A stretch of DNA of 64,000 nt from Acididesulfobacillus acetoxydans (GCF_902729405.1 NZ_LR746496.1:992001-1056000); one strand, 5' to 3'; shown: positions 26,324 through 35,695, counted from the first letter of the stretch. Notes: generated by a model from the letters alone, not told the origin. Numbers and translations are program-made.

Positions 26324-27274
26324 ATGGACATGGAAACGTTAGAGAAGGTAGGATTGCGCGGCAGAGATTTTATCTCTTTGCATGACTTTTCACAAGGCGA
26401 ACTTCTGGAAATGATTCATTTGGCCTTGGCCTTAAAAGCCGAAAGGAAAGCGGGGGTTTCCCACCCACTCCTCCAAGGCAAGACTTTGGGCATGATTTTC
26501 ACCAAGTCCTCCACCCGGACGCGGGTGTCCTTTGAGGTAGGCATGTTTCAGCTGGGAGGGCACGCCTTGTTTCTGAGCGGCAGGGATATTCAGCTGGGCC
26601 GGGGGGAGACGATCCCGGATACGGCCCGAGTGCTCTCACGCATGGTGGACGGAATCATGATCCGTACCTTCAGTCACCGGGAAGTCTTGGAATTGGCTGA
26701 ATACGCGACGGTGCCCGTGATCAACGCTTTGACCGACCACTTGCATCCGACCCAGGTTCTGGCCGACCTTTTGACGATTCAGGAGCACAAAGGCCGCCTC
26801 AAGGGGCTTAAGCTGGCCTACATCGGAGACGGAAACAATATGGCGCATTCCCTGATGTACGGGTGCGGGAAAATGGGACTTCAGGTCGTGATTGCCTCTC
26901 CTCAAGGCTACCGGCCGGATGCGGAAGTGACAGCCCAGGCCCAGGCGGACGCCCGGGCGAACGGAGGCTCTGTGGAAGTCGTCGAGGACCCATGGCTGGC
27001 GGCTGCGGGCGCGGATGTGCTCTACACGGATGTTTGGGCCAGTATGGGCCAAGAAGGTGAAGCGGAAATCCGCAAACAGGCCTTTGCGGGCTATCAGATA
27101 AATGCGGAATTGTTGCGCGCAGCCGCCAAGAAGGCGATCGTCCTGCACTGCCTGCCGGCTCACCGGGGCGAAGAGATCAGCGCCGAAGTGCTGGAAGGAG
27201 AGCAATCCGTCGTTTTCGACGAAGCCGAAAACAGACTGCATGCCCAAAAAGCGATTTTAGCTTCCTTGCTTTAA
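26324..27274 (+). CDS. argF: Ornithine carbamoyltransferase
   Basis: A 316-residue transferase joining carbamoyl phosphate to ornithine to give citrulline. Motifs: carbamoyl-phosphate loop [15 protein letters not shown] (residues ~62-76), [15 protein letters not shown], and the ornithine-site region [11 protein letters not shown]. Near the end is [14 protein letters not shown], the HCLP motif with the catalytic Cys. ATG 26324 follows AGAGAGGTGCGG. The open frame extends upstream to 25991, but only through the promoter and antisense to pspC. It heads the argF-argG pair under its own ArgR-type promoter, and the carbamoyl phosphate comes from carAB just upstream. Confidence 0.97.
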   Translation: MDMETLEKVGLRGRDFISLHDFSQGELLEMIHLALALKAERKAGVSHPLLQGKTLGMIFTKSSTRTRVSFEVGMFQLGGHALFLSGRDIQLGRGETIPDTARVLSRMVDGIMIRTFSHREVLELAEYATVPVINALTDHLHPTQVLADLLTIQEHKGRLKGLKLAYIGDGNNMAHSLMYGCGKMGLQVVIASPQGYRPDAEVTAQAQADARANGGSVEVVEDPWLAAAGADVLYTDVWASMGQEGEAEIRKQAFAGYQINAELLRAAAKKAIVLHCLPAHRGEEISAEVLEGEQSVVFDEAENRLHAQKAILASLL

Positions 27275-27468
27275 AAAAATCCGGGGTAGCGAACACTGTG
27301 GGGCCAGCCTGGGGGAGCCTTGGCGGGACCTCCCGCGAGGGCGCCTGGGGACATGAAACGGGGATTCGTGCAACGGATGGGTTTCGGAGTTTACTGAATC
27401 CCGCGGCTGCGGCCGGTGGGAAGTTTGAGGCTTTTGGTGCCTTATGCCATTTTGAGGAGGAAAGACCT

Positions 27469-28674
27469 GTGAAAAAGGTAGTGCTGGCATATTCGGGGGG
27501 ACTGGATACTTCCGTTATTATTCCCTGGCTTAAAGAAAACTACGGCTGCGAGGTTATCGCCATGGCGGCTGATTTGGGCCAGGGTGAGGAATTGGCTCCG
27601 CTGAAGGAAAAGGCGATTAAAACCGGAGCGAGCAAAATATACATTGAAAATCTCCAAGAAGAGTTTGTCACGGACTTCATTTATCCGACTTTAAAGGCAG
27701 GTGCCGTATATGAAGGGAAATACCTCCTCGGCACATCTTTTGCCCGGCCGCTGATTGCCCGCCGTCTGGTGGAAATTGCCGAAAAAGAAGGAGCAGTGGC
27801 CATTGCTCATGGGGCCACGGGCAAAGGAAATGACCAGGTGCGTTTCGAGCTCAGTGTCAAGGCACTCAATCCCGACCTGGAAATCATAGCGCCTTGGCGG
27901 CTTTGGGATATCAAATCCCGGGAAGACGCCATCGATTACGCGGCGGCGAGGGGGATTGCCATTCCCGTGAACAAGGAACGCCCCTACAGCATGGATCGTA
28001 ATCTTTGGCATCTCAGCCATGAGGGCGGAGATCTGGAGGATCCCTGGAATGAGCCGAAACGGGACCTGTATCTGCTGGGCGCGGCGCCCGAGGACGCGCC
28101 GGATGAACCCACCCATTTGGAGCTGGGTTTCAAAGAGGGCATTCCCCGGACTTTGAACGGGGAAGAAACAGCCCCGGTCGCCTTGCTCGCCGCACTTAAT
28201 GAGATGGGCGGCAAGAACGGGGTGGGTATTGTGGATATGGTGGAAAACCGCCTGGTTGGGATGAAGTCGCGCGGGGTTTATGAGACGCCGGGCGGGACCA
28301 TTCTCTATCAAGCACATCAAGCCCTGGAACAGTTGACCCTGGACCGGACCACTTATCACTACAAAGAACAAGTCGCTCTTCGCTACGCCGAGCTGGTTTA
28401 CGACGGGCTTTGGTATTCTCCGCTGCGGGAGGCCCTGGCCGCTTTTGTGGACGCGACGCAGAAAAACGTCAGCGGAACGGTGCGCCTCAAACTCTACAAA
28501 GGAAGTTGCACGGTTACGGGTGTCAAGTCCCCCTATTCCCTGTATGACGAAGAATTCGCAACTTTTGGCCGGGATGGGGTCTATAATCAAAAAGATGCCG
28601 AAGGGTTCATCAATCTTTTTGGACTTCCCCTGAAAGTGAAGGCGCTAATGGAGAAAAAGACCGGTTTGCGTTGA
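27469..28674 (+). CDS. argG: Argininosuccinate synthase
   Basis: A 401-residue ATP-dependent ligase condensing citrulline and aspartate. It begins with the PP-loop motif [20 protein letters not shown], followed by the typical [35 protein letters not shown] and the C-terminal YSPLREAL. The start is GTG at 27469 behind TTTTGAGGAGGAAAGACC; the upstream part of the open frame (from 27298) has no homology and is rejected. It is 194 bases after argF, probably in the same transcript. A terminator follows at 28731. Confidence 0.97.
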   Translation: MKKVVLAYSGGLDTSVIIPWLKENYGCEVIAMAADLGQGEELAPLKEKAIKTGASKIYIENLQEEFVTDFIYPTLKAGAVYEGKYLLGTSFARPLIARRLVEIAEKEGAVAIAHGATGKGNDQVRFELSVKALNPDLEIIAPWRLWDIKSREDAIDYAAARGIAIPVNKERPYSMDRNLWHLSHEGGDLEDPWNEPKRDLYLLGAAPEDAPDEPTHLELGFKEGIPRTLNGEETAPVALLAALNEMGGKNGVGIVDMVENRLVGMKSRGVYETPGGTILYQAHQALEQLTLDRTTYHYKEQVALRYAELVYDGLWYSPLREALAAFVDATQKNVSGTVRLKLYKGSCTVTGVKSPYSLYDEEFATFGRDGVYNQKDAEGFINLFGLPLKVKALMEKKTGLR

Positions 28675-28730
28675 TTTTTCGGGAGTTTGTTTGACATGTG
28701 CCAGTCAATCGGGCTTGTGTCGCCCCTGTG

Positions 28731-28754
28731 AAAAGCATCCGTGAGGATGCTTTT
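28731..28754 (+). terminator. Terminator after argG
   Basis: AAAAGCATCC and GGATGCTTTT form a 10-bp stem with a GTGA loop, followed by CTTACTTTTT. This ends the argF-argG transcript. Confidence 0.85.
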
Positions 28755-28775
28755 CTTACTTTTTACCCAATCGTT

Positions 28776-28926
28776 GGACTCCCACTTCTGCAAGTGGGAG
28801 CGGCGCCCCGTACTCCGCTGCGCTGGGGGTAGACTCAGCCTTGGGGCGTCATTGTCCACCGGACAATGACGCCTTCGCCGCGAAGTATAATTTGGGGATA
28901 GGCGGCTTCGGCGAAACGAGTTCACT
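28776..28926 (+). repeat. Dispersed multi-hairpin element, most complete copy
   Basis: In order: the perfect hairpin CTCCCACTT-CTGC-AAGTGGGAG (28779-28800); a second stem in CCCCGTACTCCGCTGCGCTGGGGG ending GTAGACTC; a 13-bp perfect stem GGCGTCATTGTCC/GGACAATGACGCC (28845-28873); a TTCGCCG...CGGCGAA stem; and the terminal box AACGAGTTCAC at 28916-28926. The layout resembles an IS605-superfamily right end or omega-RNA scaffold, but no tnpB or iscB lies upstream; argG does. Confidence 0.8.
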
Positions 28927-29016
28927 CAACAGACCGTTCACCTGCGCCTCTCGAAGCCGGTTGCGCTCTTGGAGTGACCGGGTGTACGACACTGACGTGG
29001 GTTGGCCGGCTCCTAT

Positions 29017-29045
29017 TTGACAGGGGTTTCGCCCCTGGTTAGAAT
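29017..29045 (+). promoter_or_regulatory. argH promoter
   Basis: TTGACA (29017-29022), 17 bases, TAGAAT (29040-29045). The spacer itself is a hairpin, CAGGGG-TTTCG-CCCCTG. No ARG box like those at argC and argF is seen over it, so argH may be regulated differently. Confidence 0.7.
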
Positions 29046-29135
29046 TAAAACAACGCGCGGTCTTTTTCCCCTGCGGGTTAAAAGAGGAAGGAGGAAGGGT
29101 CTGGATCTGAGGTAAGGATACCGGCCCTGACGATT

Positions 29136-30518
29136 ATGAAATTATGGGGTGGCCGTTTCGAAAAAGACACGGATGCTTTGGTGGAGGATTTTCATTCTTC
29201 CATAGCCTTTGACCGGCGGCTTTACAAGCAGGATATCCAGGGCAGCATGGCCCACGCGCGCATGCTGGGCAGGATAGGGGTTTTGTCCCGGCAAGAGGCG
29301 GAGATTCTGCTTCGGGGTTTGGACGGGCTTCTGGCAGACATTGAGGCCGGCCGGGTGGAGTTTGAAACAGGGGCCGAAGACATCCACATGAATATTGAAA
29401 AGCTGCTGACGGAACGGGTCGGAACGGTGGGAAAAAAGCTGCATACGGCCCGCAGCCGCAATGACCAGGTGGCTCTGGATTTGCGTCTTTTTCTGAGAGA
29501 AGAAATCGACGCAACGAAGGACTTGCTGGTACGCCTATTGCGCACGCTCTTGGAATTGGCGGAAAAGCACAAGGAGACCTGGATGCCCGGTTACACGCAT
29601 TTGCAAAAAGCCCAACCCATCAGTTTCGGACATCATTTAACAGCCTATGTGCAAATGTTTTTGCGCGATTTGGGGCGCCTAAGAGATACGCGCCGGCGGC
29701 TGAACTTTTCTCCGCTTGGCTCGGGGGCTTTGGCCGGAACTACTTTTCCCTTACAACGTGAAGCTGTGGCGGAGGAACTCGGTTTTGCAGGGGTAACTTT
29801 GAACAGTCTGGACGGGGTGAGCGACCGGGACTTTGCCCTGGAGTTTCTCGGCGCGGCATCCATTTTAATGATGCATCTGAGCCGCTTGTGCGAGGAGCTT
29901 GTCCTCTGGTCGAGCGGGGAATTTCGTTTTGTGGTGATGGATGACGGTTACAGCACCGGCTCGAGTATTATGCCGCAAAAGAAAAACCCCGACGTGGCGG
30001 AACTGGTCCGGGGGAAAACGGGCCGGGTTTATGGTGACTTGATGGCCCTGCTGACTGTGATGAAAGGCTTGCCTTTGGCCTACAACAAAGACATGCAGGA
30101 AGATAAAGAAAGTGTGTTTGATGCTGTAGATACCGTGAAGAAATCCCTCTCGGTCGTCGAACCGATGCTCGGCACGATGCAGGTCGACAAGCAAGCCATG
30201 GCCCGGGCAGCGAGACAGGGCTTTACCAATGCCACGGATCTGGCCGATTATTTGGCCAAGAAAGGGGTGCCCTTTCGGCAAGCCCATGAATTGGTCGGCA
30301 GGATCGTCCTTTATTGCAGCAAGCGCGGGCTCGCTCTGGAGGATCTGACGGCGGCGCAGTTCCGGGAATTCTCGGAGGTGTTCGAGCCGGATTTGTTTCA
30401 AACCATCGGTATCGAGCACTGTGTGCGCGCCCGAGGTCTCACCGGAGGACCCGCTCCCGAAGCCGTGGCCGCGGGAATTGCCCGAAGCCGGGAGATCCTG
30501 GCCGAATTGCTCCGGTAA
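29136..30518 (+). CDS. argH: Argininosuccinate lyase
   Basis: A 460-residue enzyme of the fumarase/aspartase superfamily that splits argininosuccinate into arginine and fumarate, the last step. It shows the typical start KLWGGRFEKDTD, then SRNDQVALDLRL, PGYTHLQKAQPISFGHH (catalytic His region), and the mobile signature loop GSSIMPQKKNPDVAEL with the catalytic Ser. ATG 29136 is fixed by the family N-terminus, although the RBS is weak (AAGGATACC lies about 20 bases away). It has its own promoter at 29017 and is followed by a DnaA-box cluster, then pncB. Confidence 0.97.
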   Translation: MKLWGGRFEKDTDALVEDFHSSIAFDRRLYKQDIQGSMAHARMLGRIGVLSRQEAEILLRGLDGLLADIEAGRVEFETGAEDIHMNIEKLLTERVGTVGKKLHTARSRNDQVALDLRLFLREEIDATKDLLVRLLRTLLELAEKHKETWMPGYTHLQKAQPISFGHHLTAYVQMFLRDLGRLRDTRRRLNFSPLGSGALAGTTFPLQREAVAEELGFAGVTLNSLDGVSDRDFALEFLGAASILMMHLSRLCEELVLWSSGEFRFVVMDDGYSTGSSIMPQKKNPDVAELVRGKTGRVYGDLMALLTVMKGLPLAYNKDMQEDKESVFDAVDTVKKSLSVVEPMLGTMQVDKQAMARAARQGFTNATDLADYLAKKGVPFRQAHELVGRIVLYCSKRGLALEDLTAAQFREFSEVFEPDLFQTIGIEHCVRARGLTGGPAPEAVAAGIARSREILAELLR

Positions 30519-30529
30519 TTCCGGCTTCC

Positions 30530-30570
30530 TGTGGAATACCTGTGCATAATGTGGATAAGTTTGTGGATAA
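30530..30570 (-). other. DnaA-box cluster downstream of argH
   Basis: Two perfect DnaA boxes (TTATCCACA read on the minus strand) occupy 30550-30558 and 30562-30570. A one-mismatch box (TGTGCATAA) abuts them at 30541-30549, and a weaker TGTGGAATA lies at 30530-30538. All have the same orientation. No replication gene is nearby, so this is not an obvious oriC. Confidence 0.7.
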
Positions 30571-30661
30571 CAGGGGAGAACGGTGAATAGCGGCGGATAG
30601 CAGTATATAATATCACAGAGAACGGCAGTGAATAACACTCAGATGGAAATGGGGCTCGAAT

Positions 30662-32107
30662 GTGCGGAACTTGACGATGTTGACGGATCTTTATCAATTG
30701 ACAATGATGCAGGGGTATCGGGCCAACGGCTGCTGGGAGAAGGAGGCAGTATTTGATCTCTTTTTCCGTACCCTTCCGCCGGGAAGCGGTTATGCACTGG
30801 CAGCCGGGTTGGAGCAAGTTGTCGGCTATATAGAAAACTTGCATTTTGACGAGGACGACCTTAAATACTTGAGCAGTTTGAATTTGTTTCAGAAAGATTT
30901 TCTGGCTGAACTGCGGCAGTTTCGTTTTACGGGGGATATAGACGCGGTGCCGGAAGGAAGTGTGGTCTTCCCTTACGAACCGCTGGTCCGGGTTAAAGGC
31001 CGGATTTTCGAAGCCCAGCTCTTAGAGACGGCTCTTCTGAACCTCGTCAATTTTGAAACCCTTATTGCCACCAAAGCGTCCAGGGTTGTGGCAGCGACGC
31101 AAGGGGGGGCGGTGATGGAGTTCGGCCTGCGCCGCGCTCAGGGTCCCGATGCCGGCACTTTTGGTGCCCGGGCCGCTTTTATCGGCGGAGTGAAGTCAAC
31201 GTCCAATGTGCTGGCCGGTGAACGTTACGGAATTCCCGTTTCCGGTACTCAGGCGCACAGTTGGATTCAATGCTTTTCTTCGGAATTGGAGGCTTTTCGG
31301 GCCTATGCCAAGACGTTCCCGGACCAATGCCTGCTACTGGTGGACACCTACAATGTCCTTAAGTCCGGTGTGCCCAATGCGATTAAAGTGGGATTGGAAT
31401 TGGAAAAGGAAGGCCACCGTTTTCTGGGCATCAGGATCGACAGCGGGGACCTGGCCTACTTGTCACGGCAAGCCAGGAGAATGCTGGATGAGGCGGGGCT
31501 TAAACAGGCCATCATCGTGGGTTCCAACGATTTGGATGAGGAAACAATCTGGGCCATCCGGGGCCAAGGAGCGGCCATCGATGCTTGGGGCGTCGGAACC
31601 CATCTCATTACCTCCAAGGATGCGCCTTCTTTGGGTGGGGTTTATAAACTGGCGGCAGAAGGGGAGAAGGGAATTTTCACTCCCCGACTGAAAGTATCTG
31701 AAAACACAGCCAAGATTACTAACCCGGGGATCAAGAAAGTGGTTCGTTTCTATAACCGGGAGGGAAAAGCCCTGGCCGACCTTATCGCTTTGGAGGAGGA
31801 GGAGTTTAACAGCCCCGCCTTAACCATCTTTGACCCGGTTCAAACTTGGAAGCGGAAGACCCTGGAGGATTTTCGGACGCGGGAGCTCCTGGTCCCCGTA
31901 TTTCGCGGCGGCCGGCGGGTTTATTCCCTGCCGGAGCTGACGGAGATTCAGAAATATGCCGCAAGGGAATTGGATACACTTTGGGGGGAAGTCAAACGGC
32001 TGGCCAATCCCCACCGCTATATCGTCGATCTCTCGGCCGGGCTTTACGATTTGAAACAGAAGCTCTTGCGCGAGGTTAATTTAGGGCTGGAGGAACGCGA
32101 GGGTTAA
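30662..32107 (+). CDS. pncB: Nicotinate phosphoribosyltransferase
   Basis: A 481-residue enzyme making nicotinate mononucleotide from nicotinate and PRPP in NAD salvage. Family features: MLTDLYQLTMMQGY at the N-terminus, EFGLRRAQGPDAG, GTQAHSWIQCF (with the phosphorylatable His), VDTYNVLKSG, RIDSGDLAYLS and WGVGTHLITS. The translation start is GTG 30662 or possibly ATG 30677, which gives the usual N-terminus directly. It is followed 88 bases later by nadE, so the two form an NAD salvage operon, with a nucleotidase as third gene. Confidence 0.95.
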   Translation: MRNLTMLTDLYQLTMMQGYRANGCWEKEAVFDLFFRTLPPGSGYALAAGLEQVVGYIENLHFDEDDLKYLSSLNLFQKDFLAELRQFRFTGDIDAVPEGSVVFPYEPLVRVKGRIFEAQLLETALLNLVNFETLIATKASRVVAATQGGAVMEFGLRRAQGPDAGTFGARAAFIGGVKSTSNVLAGERYGIPVSGTQAHSWIQCFSSELEAFRAYAKTFPDQCLLLVDTYNVLKSGVPNAIKVGLELEKEGHRFLGIRIDSGDLAYLSRQARRMLDEAGLKQAIIVGSNDLDEETIWAIRGQGAAIDAWGVGTHLITSKDAPSLGGVYKLAAEGEKGIFTPRLKVSENTAKITNPGIKKVVRFYNREGKALADLIALEEEEFNSPALTIFDPVQTWKRKTLEDFRTRELLVPVFRGGRRVYSLPELTEIQKYAARELDTLWGEVKRLANPHRYIVDLSAGLYDLKQKLLREVNLGLEEREG

Positions 32108-32195
32108 AGCGCCGGCAGGAATGTCGTGACAGTAAGCACCGGAGCCAATATTCGGGAACTAAGTTTCAGTGAACAAAGGGAGGGATTTTTTAGCA

Positions 32196-32969
32196 ATGTG
32201 GACAGACGAAGAAATCCAAAGCCGCATTCAGAGGGCAGTGGAGTGGCTGCGGGAGCAGGCCCTGCTAGCCGGAGCGCAAGGGCTGCTCGTCGGAGTATCC
32301 GGCGGTGTTGATTCGGCCGTCGTAGCCGGGTTGTGCAAAAGGGCTTTTCCTGAGCATTCCTTGGCGGTAATTATGCCGGCCCAGTCTAATCCCCGGGACC
32401 GCGAGGATGCCTTGCTTGTGGCCAAAACTCATGGCCTGCGCACTGCAGAGGTCGAATTGGATGAGGCCCACCGGCTGATTATGACCCAGGTCGAGGCAAG
32501 TCTGACTGGGACGGGTTTGGAGGCACGGGGTCTCCGTATCAGTCAAGGAAACTTAAAGGCGCGCCTGCGCATGTCCACTCTCTACGCGGTGGCTAATGCT
32601 TTAAACTATTTGGTAGTCGGAACAGACAATGCTCCGGAAAGCTATACCGGGTACTTTACCAAGTACGGGGACGGAGGGGTGGACATTCTGCCCATCAGTT
32701 CCTTGACAAAAAGTGAGGTGCGGGTCTGGGCGCGAGCTTTGGGACTTCCGGACGAAATCTGCGCAAGGACACCCACCGCGGGACTTTGGGCCGGGCAAAC
32801 AGATGAAAAGGAAATGGGCCTTACTTACGACGAGCTTGACCGTTATTTGTTGGGGGGAGAGGTTAAGGCGGAAGTACGGGAGCGTATCGAAGCCCTGCAC
32901 CGGGCGAGTGAGCATAAGCGCCGCCTGCCGCCCGGCCTGGAGCTGCCCCGACTGGAGAGGCTGGTTTAG
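32196..32969 (+). CDS. nadE: NH3-dependent NAD+ synthetase
   Basis: A 257-residue synthetase that amidates nicotinate adenine dinucleotide to NAD. The PP-loop GVSGGVDSAVVAGL is at residues ~33-46, and VGTDNAPESYTGYFTKYGDGG and LPISSLTKSEVR are family-specific. There is no glutaminase (nitrilase) domain, so it uses free ammonia. ATG 32196 is chosen because GGGAGGG sits 11 bases upstream; the frame is open to a GTG at 32169. It forms an operon with pncB and the nucleotidase gene 2 bases downstream. nadD is not in this window. Confidence 0.95.
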   Translation: MWTDEEIQSRIQRAVEWLREQALLAGAQGLLVGVSGGVDSAVVAGLCKRAFPEHSLAVIMPAQSNPRDREDALLVAKTHGLRTAEVELDEAHRLIMTQVEASLTGTGLEARGLRISQGNLKARLRMSTLYAVANALNYLVVGTDNAPESYTGYFTKYGDGGVDILPISSLTKSEVRVWARALGLPDEICARTPTAGLWAGQTDEKEMGLTYDELDRYLLGGEVKAEVRERIEALHRASEHKRRLPPGLELPRLERLV

Positions 32970-32971
32970 GG

Positions 32972-33529
32972 ATGCGTATAGGGGTGGATATTGACGGAGT
33001 GGTGTCAGACAGTTATCCTGCTTGGTTGCAGGAGCTGAACCGCCATTATGGCAAAAATATTACAGTCTTGGAAGACTATGAGATGCACTTAGTGTTTGAC
33101 GTTCCCTGGGATGACATGAATGATTTCTTCGTTGAAAATGTCGATCATCTTCTCAGCATGCCAAAACCTGTGCCGGGTGCCAGAGAGGGGATCGAAAGCC
33201 TGCGCCGGGAAGGGCATGAAGTAATCTTCGTCACGGCGCGGCGTCCGGAAGAAGAGAAAGTGACCCTCAAGTGGCTGGAGAAATATGAGATACCTCATGA
33301 GACCGTTCTTTTCAGCGGCTTCAAAAGCAAGGTGGATTTGGTCAAGCAGTGGCAACTGGAGGCTTTTGTCGAAGACCACCTGGCCAACGCTCGGGGAATC
33401 TCCGCACTGGGCGTGCCGGTGCTCCTGCTGACGACCAGTTACAACCGGGGGAAACTCCCGGCGGGGGTTACCCGTTGTGCGACCTGGACGGAGATGGTGA
33501 CGGTGCTGAGGCAACTGGCTTCCGGCTAA
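32972..33529 (+). CDS. HAD-superfamily 5'-nucleotidase, NT5C type
   Basis: A 185-residue HAD phosphatase. The nucleophile motif is GVDIDGVVSDS, motif II lies in VIFVTARRP, a Lys lies in GFKSKVDLVK, and motif III is FVEDHLANA. This equals the NT5C/deoxyribonucleotidase-like family, which dephosphorylates nucleoside monophosphates. It starts 2 bases after the nadE stop and so is translationally coupled. A role in NMN or nucleotide turnover beside NAD synthesis is inferred. Its stop codon overlaps the convergent murC stop. The substrate is unverified. Confidence 0.82.
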   Translation: MRIGVDIDGVVSDSYPAWLQELNRHYGKNITVLEDYEMHLVFDVPWDDMNDFFVENVDHLLSMPKPVPGAREGIESLRREGHEVIFVTARRPEEEKVTLKWLEKYEIPHETVLFSGFKSKVDLVKQWQLEAFVEDHLANARGISALGVPVLLLTTSYNRGKLPAGVTRCATWTEMVTVLRQLASG

Positions 33530-34914
33530 CAGACCAGACCTTGGCCAACCTTGTAAATGTCTCCCGCTCCCAAAGTGAGGACGAGGTCCTCGGGGGAAAG
33601 GGTCTGGGAAAGATAATTCTTGATGTCTTCCAAGGTTCCGATGTACCGGGCTTGTTTTCCCTGTTGTTGAATCAGGTCAGCCAAAGACGCGGCCGAGATT
33701 GTGTGCAGATCCTGTTCCCTGGCGGAGGCGAAGATTTCGGCGACCACCACTTCATCGGCTGCTTGAAAGGCTTCTGAGAACTCCCGCAGCAATTTTTCCG
33801 TGCGGCTGAACGTATGGGGCTGGAAAATTGCCCGGATACGGCGGTCGGGGAAGGAAAGACGAGCCCCTTCCAGGGTGCTGCGGATCTCGGTGGGGTGATG
33901 GGCATAGTCATCCATGATTAAGGCCCCGTCGCGGATACCCAGTTGCTCAAACCGACGTTTGGTGCCGGTGAAAGTGCTCAGGCCGGTGAATATTTCCGCT
34001 GCGGGAACGCCAATCTCCTGACAGAAGGCAATGGCGGCCAGGGCATTGAGAATGTTATGCCGGCCCGACACGTGCAGGTCGAGATCCCCGGCGTATTGAC
34101 CGTGAATAAAGATTCTCATGGAACTTCCCTGGTTTTTGAAAGTGATATCGGTGGCCTTGACATCCGCTTCCGGCGTGAAGCCGAAGGTCGTGACGGGGGC
34201 CTGACCGTGAATCAGCGCACGGTTGGGGTCCTCGTCCAGAACAAAAATATGCCCGTAAGGGGGGACTTTGGCGGCGAAGGTGGCAAAAGCCTGCACGACG
34301 TCGGCCAAATCCGTGAAATAATCGGGATGGTCGAATTCCATATTGGTGATAATCAAGAACTCGGGGGAATAATTCAAGAAGTGGCGGCGGTATTCACAAG
34401 ACTCCGCCAGAAAAAGATCTCCGTGCCCGGCGCGGGCGTTGCCGCCGATGCCGGGAACATCGCTGCCGACGATGACGGTGGGATCTAAGCCCGCTTGAAT
34501 GAGTACCAAGGCTATCATGGCGGTTGTGGTCGTCTTGCCGTGAGTACCGGAGACGGCGATACCGCGTTTTTTAGTCATCAAACGCCCAAGATATTGCGGA
34601 TAGGTGAGGACGGGAATATTGAGTTCCCGTGCTCGGGCAATTTCAGGGTGTTTTTCCGTATAAGCCGCGGAGGCGACGAGGAGATCGGCCTTTTCCACAT
34701 TTTCGGGGGCGAAAGGCAATACGGAAATATGAGCCCTTTCCAAGACACTGTCCGTAAAAAACCTTTCCGACACATCTGAACCGGTGACGGTTGCTCCGTC
34801 CACTTTTTCGGCAACTTGGGCCAAGGCACTCATGCCGGTTCCCTTGACCCCCACAAAATGGATATGTAATGACAAAGTTTCATCTTCCTTCCCAGTCGTT
34901 AAGTCATTCATCAA
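33526..34914 (-). CDS. murC: UDP-N-acetylmuramate--L-alanine ligase
   Basis: A 462-residue Mur ligase that adds L-Ala to UDP-MurNAc, the first peptide step of peptidoglycan synthesis, in the cytosol. Motifs: HFVGVKGTGMSALAQV (N-terminal UDP-binding Rossmann domain), the ATP-binding P-loop GTHGKTTTTAMIA, and DDYAHHPTEI in the C-terminal domain. Translation may begin at ATG 34914 or, more likely, at TTG 34875 (TTGTCATTACATATC), which follows GGGAAGGAAGATGAAAC. Typical murC proteins start just before the Rossmann strand, which favours the TTG. It is convergent with the nucleotidase gene and divergent from the AMP-domain gene at 35273. No other mur genes are next to it. Confidence 0.95.
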   Translation of the reverse strand: MMNDLTTGKEDETLSLHIHFVGVKGTGMSALAQVAEKVDGATVTGSDVSERFFTDSVLERAHISVLPFAPENVEKADLLVASAAYTEKHPEIARARELNIPVLTYPQYLGRLMTKKRGIAVSGTHGKTTTTAMIALVLIQAGLDPTVIVGSDVPGIGGNARAGHGDLFLAESCEYRRHFLNYSPEFLIITNMEFDHPDYFTDLADVVQAFATFAAKVPPYGHIFVLDEDPNRALIHGQAPVTTFGFTPEADVKATDITFKNQGSSMRIFIHGQYAGDLDLHVSGRHNILNALAAIAFCQEIGVPAAEIFTGLSTFTGTKRRFEQLGIRDGALIMDDYAHHPTEIRSTLEGARLSFPDRRIRAIFQPHTFSRTEKLLREFSEAFQAADEVVVAEIFASAREQDLHTISAASLADLIQQQGKQARYIGTLEDIKNYLSQTLSPEDLVLTLGAGDIYKVGQGLVC

Positions 34915-35085
34915 AGCGAATATCCCTGCATCATATCCTCGAACCGAAAAGACATGGGGTGAACCCCAGCCTGATACGAATCAATACGGGTTAATAACCA
35001 AAGGTAAGATTACACTATAACACTGCGACATTTGAAACCTACCTTACATTATACCCAATCTGCTCGGAAAAGGTATCATGGGTTT

Positions 35086-35211
35086 AAAGGAAATTTTCCC
35101 CTTGAGCGGTCTTTCCGAAGGGAAGGGTGAGCACTGAGGATTGTGAAACATTTAGCGACGGAAAATCGACCGTTGGAGGTTCGATTTTCGCAATTGAGGG
35201 AAAATTCCTTT
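35086..35211 (+). other. Nested inverted repeats in the murC / AMP-domain intergenic region
   Basis: An outer imperfect stem (AAAGGAAATTTTCCCCTTGA at 35086-35105 against TTGAGGGAAAATTCCTTT at 35194-35211, two bulges) encloses a perfect 9-bp stem, GAAAATCGA/TCGATTTTC (35161-35169, 35181-35189). It lies just ahead of a TATAAT at 35232-35237. It could be an operator region or the footprint of a small lost element. Confidence 0.5.
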
Positions 35212-35272
35212 GGCCCATGAGAGGCCGGCGCTATAATGATGTCAGAAAATAAAATCTAAGGTGGGGTGTAAG

Positions 35273-35656
35273 ATGGGAGTGTGTTCTTTAAGGGCTGTAC
35301 AGGAGGAGATGGGCTTAATTGACGGTCGGCAAAGGGATGGGATTGTTGTGGACCGTCAATTTGTCAGCTATTTTCTCATCGAATCTGCTCTTCTGGAGTA
35401 CCCCGGTGTGGTCGAAGCGGGTGCCGTTTCCGACTGTGTCGACCGGCAGGATCCTGCGGCAAGCCAGGTGTTGAGGATCTTCCTTTCCTTAGATGACAGT
35501 GTGAAAGTGGATTTTGAGACCCTGCAAGAAGGGGTCAAGGAATATATTCGCCGCAAGTTTGACTTTAAAGGCCCGATCGTCGTCCGGGAACGTGAGAAGT
35601 TGCCCATGACGCGATCCGGCAAGATTATGCGCACGATTCTTAAGGAATGGAGTTAG
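35273..35656 (+). CDS. Stand-alone C-terminal domain of an AMP-forming acyl-CoA synthetase
   Basis: A 127-residue protein equal to the C-terminal lid domain of acetyl/acyl-CoA synthetases: FLIESALLEYPGVVEAGAVS at its start, a VKEYIRRKFDFKGP segment, and LPMTRSGKIMRTILKEW at the end. That last segment includes the Lys that catalyses adenylation and is acetylated in Acs. The large adenylation domain is absent, and no fragment of it is visible upstream: the frame begins with its own RBS, AAGGTGGGG, and its own -10 box (35232). A terminator follows at 35696. It may be a regulator or acetylation target, or a complementing subunit; this is unknown. It is not a simple frameshift product. Confidence 0.8.
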   Translation: MGVCSLRAVQEEMGLIDGRQRDGIVVDRQFVSYFLIESALLEYPGVVEAGAVSDCVDRQDPAASQVLRIFLSLDDSVKVDFETLQEGVKEYIRRKFDFKGPIVVREREKLPMTRSGKIMRTILKEWS

Positions 35657-35695
35657 GCGAGGGCTTTCTGGAACGTGAATACGTGATGCCGGTAC

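Noticed and set aside
30530-30570. Chromosomal replication origin
   Set aside because: DnaA boxes are present, but dnaA, dnaN, gyrB and an AT-rich unwinding element are absent.
34915-35085. T-box or other known riboswitch ahead of murC
   Set aside because: No T-box consensus (GGGTGG...TGG) or specifier structure is visible on the minus strand.
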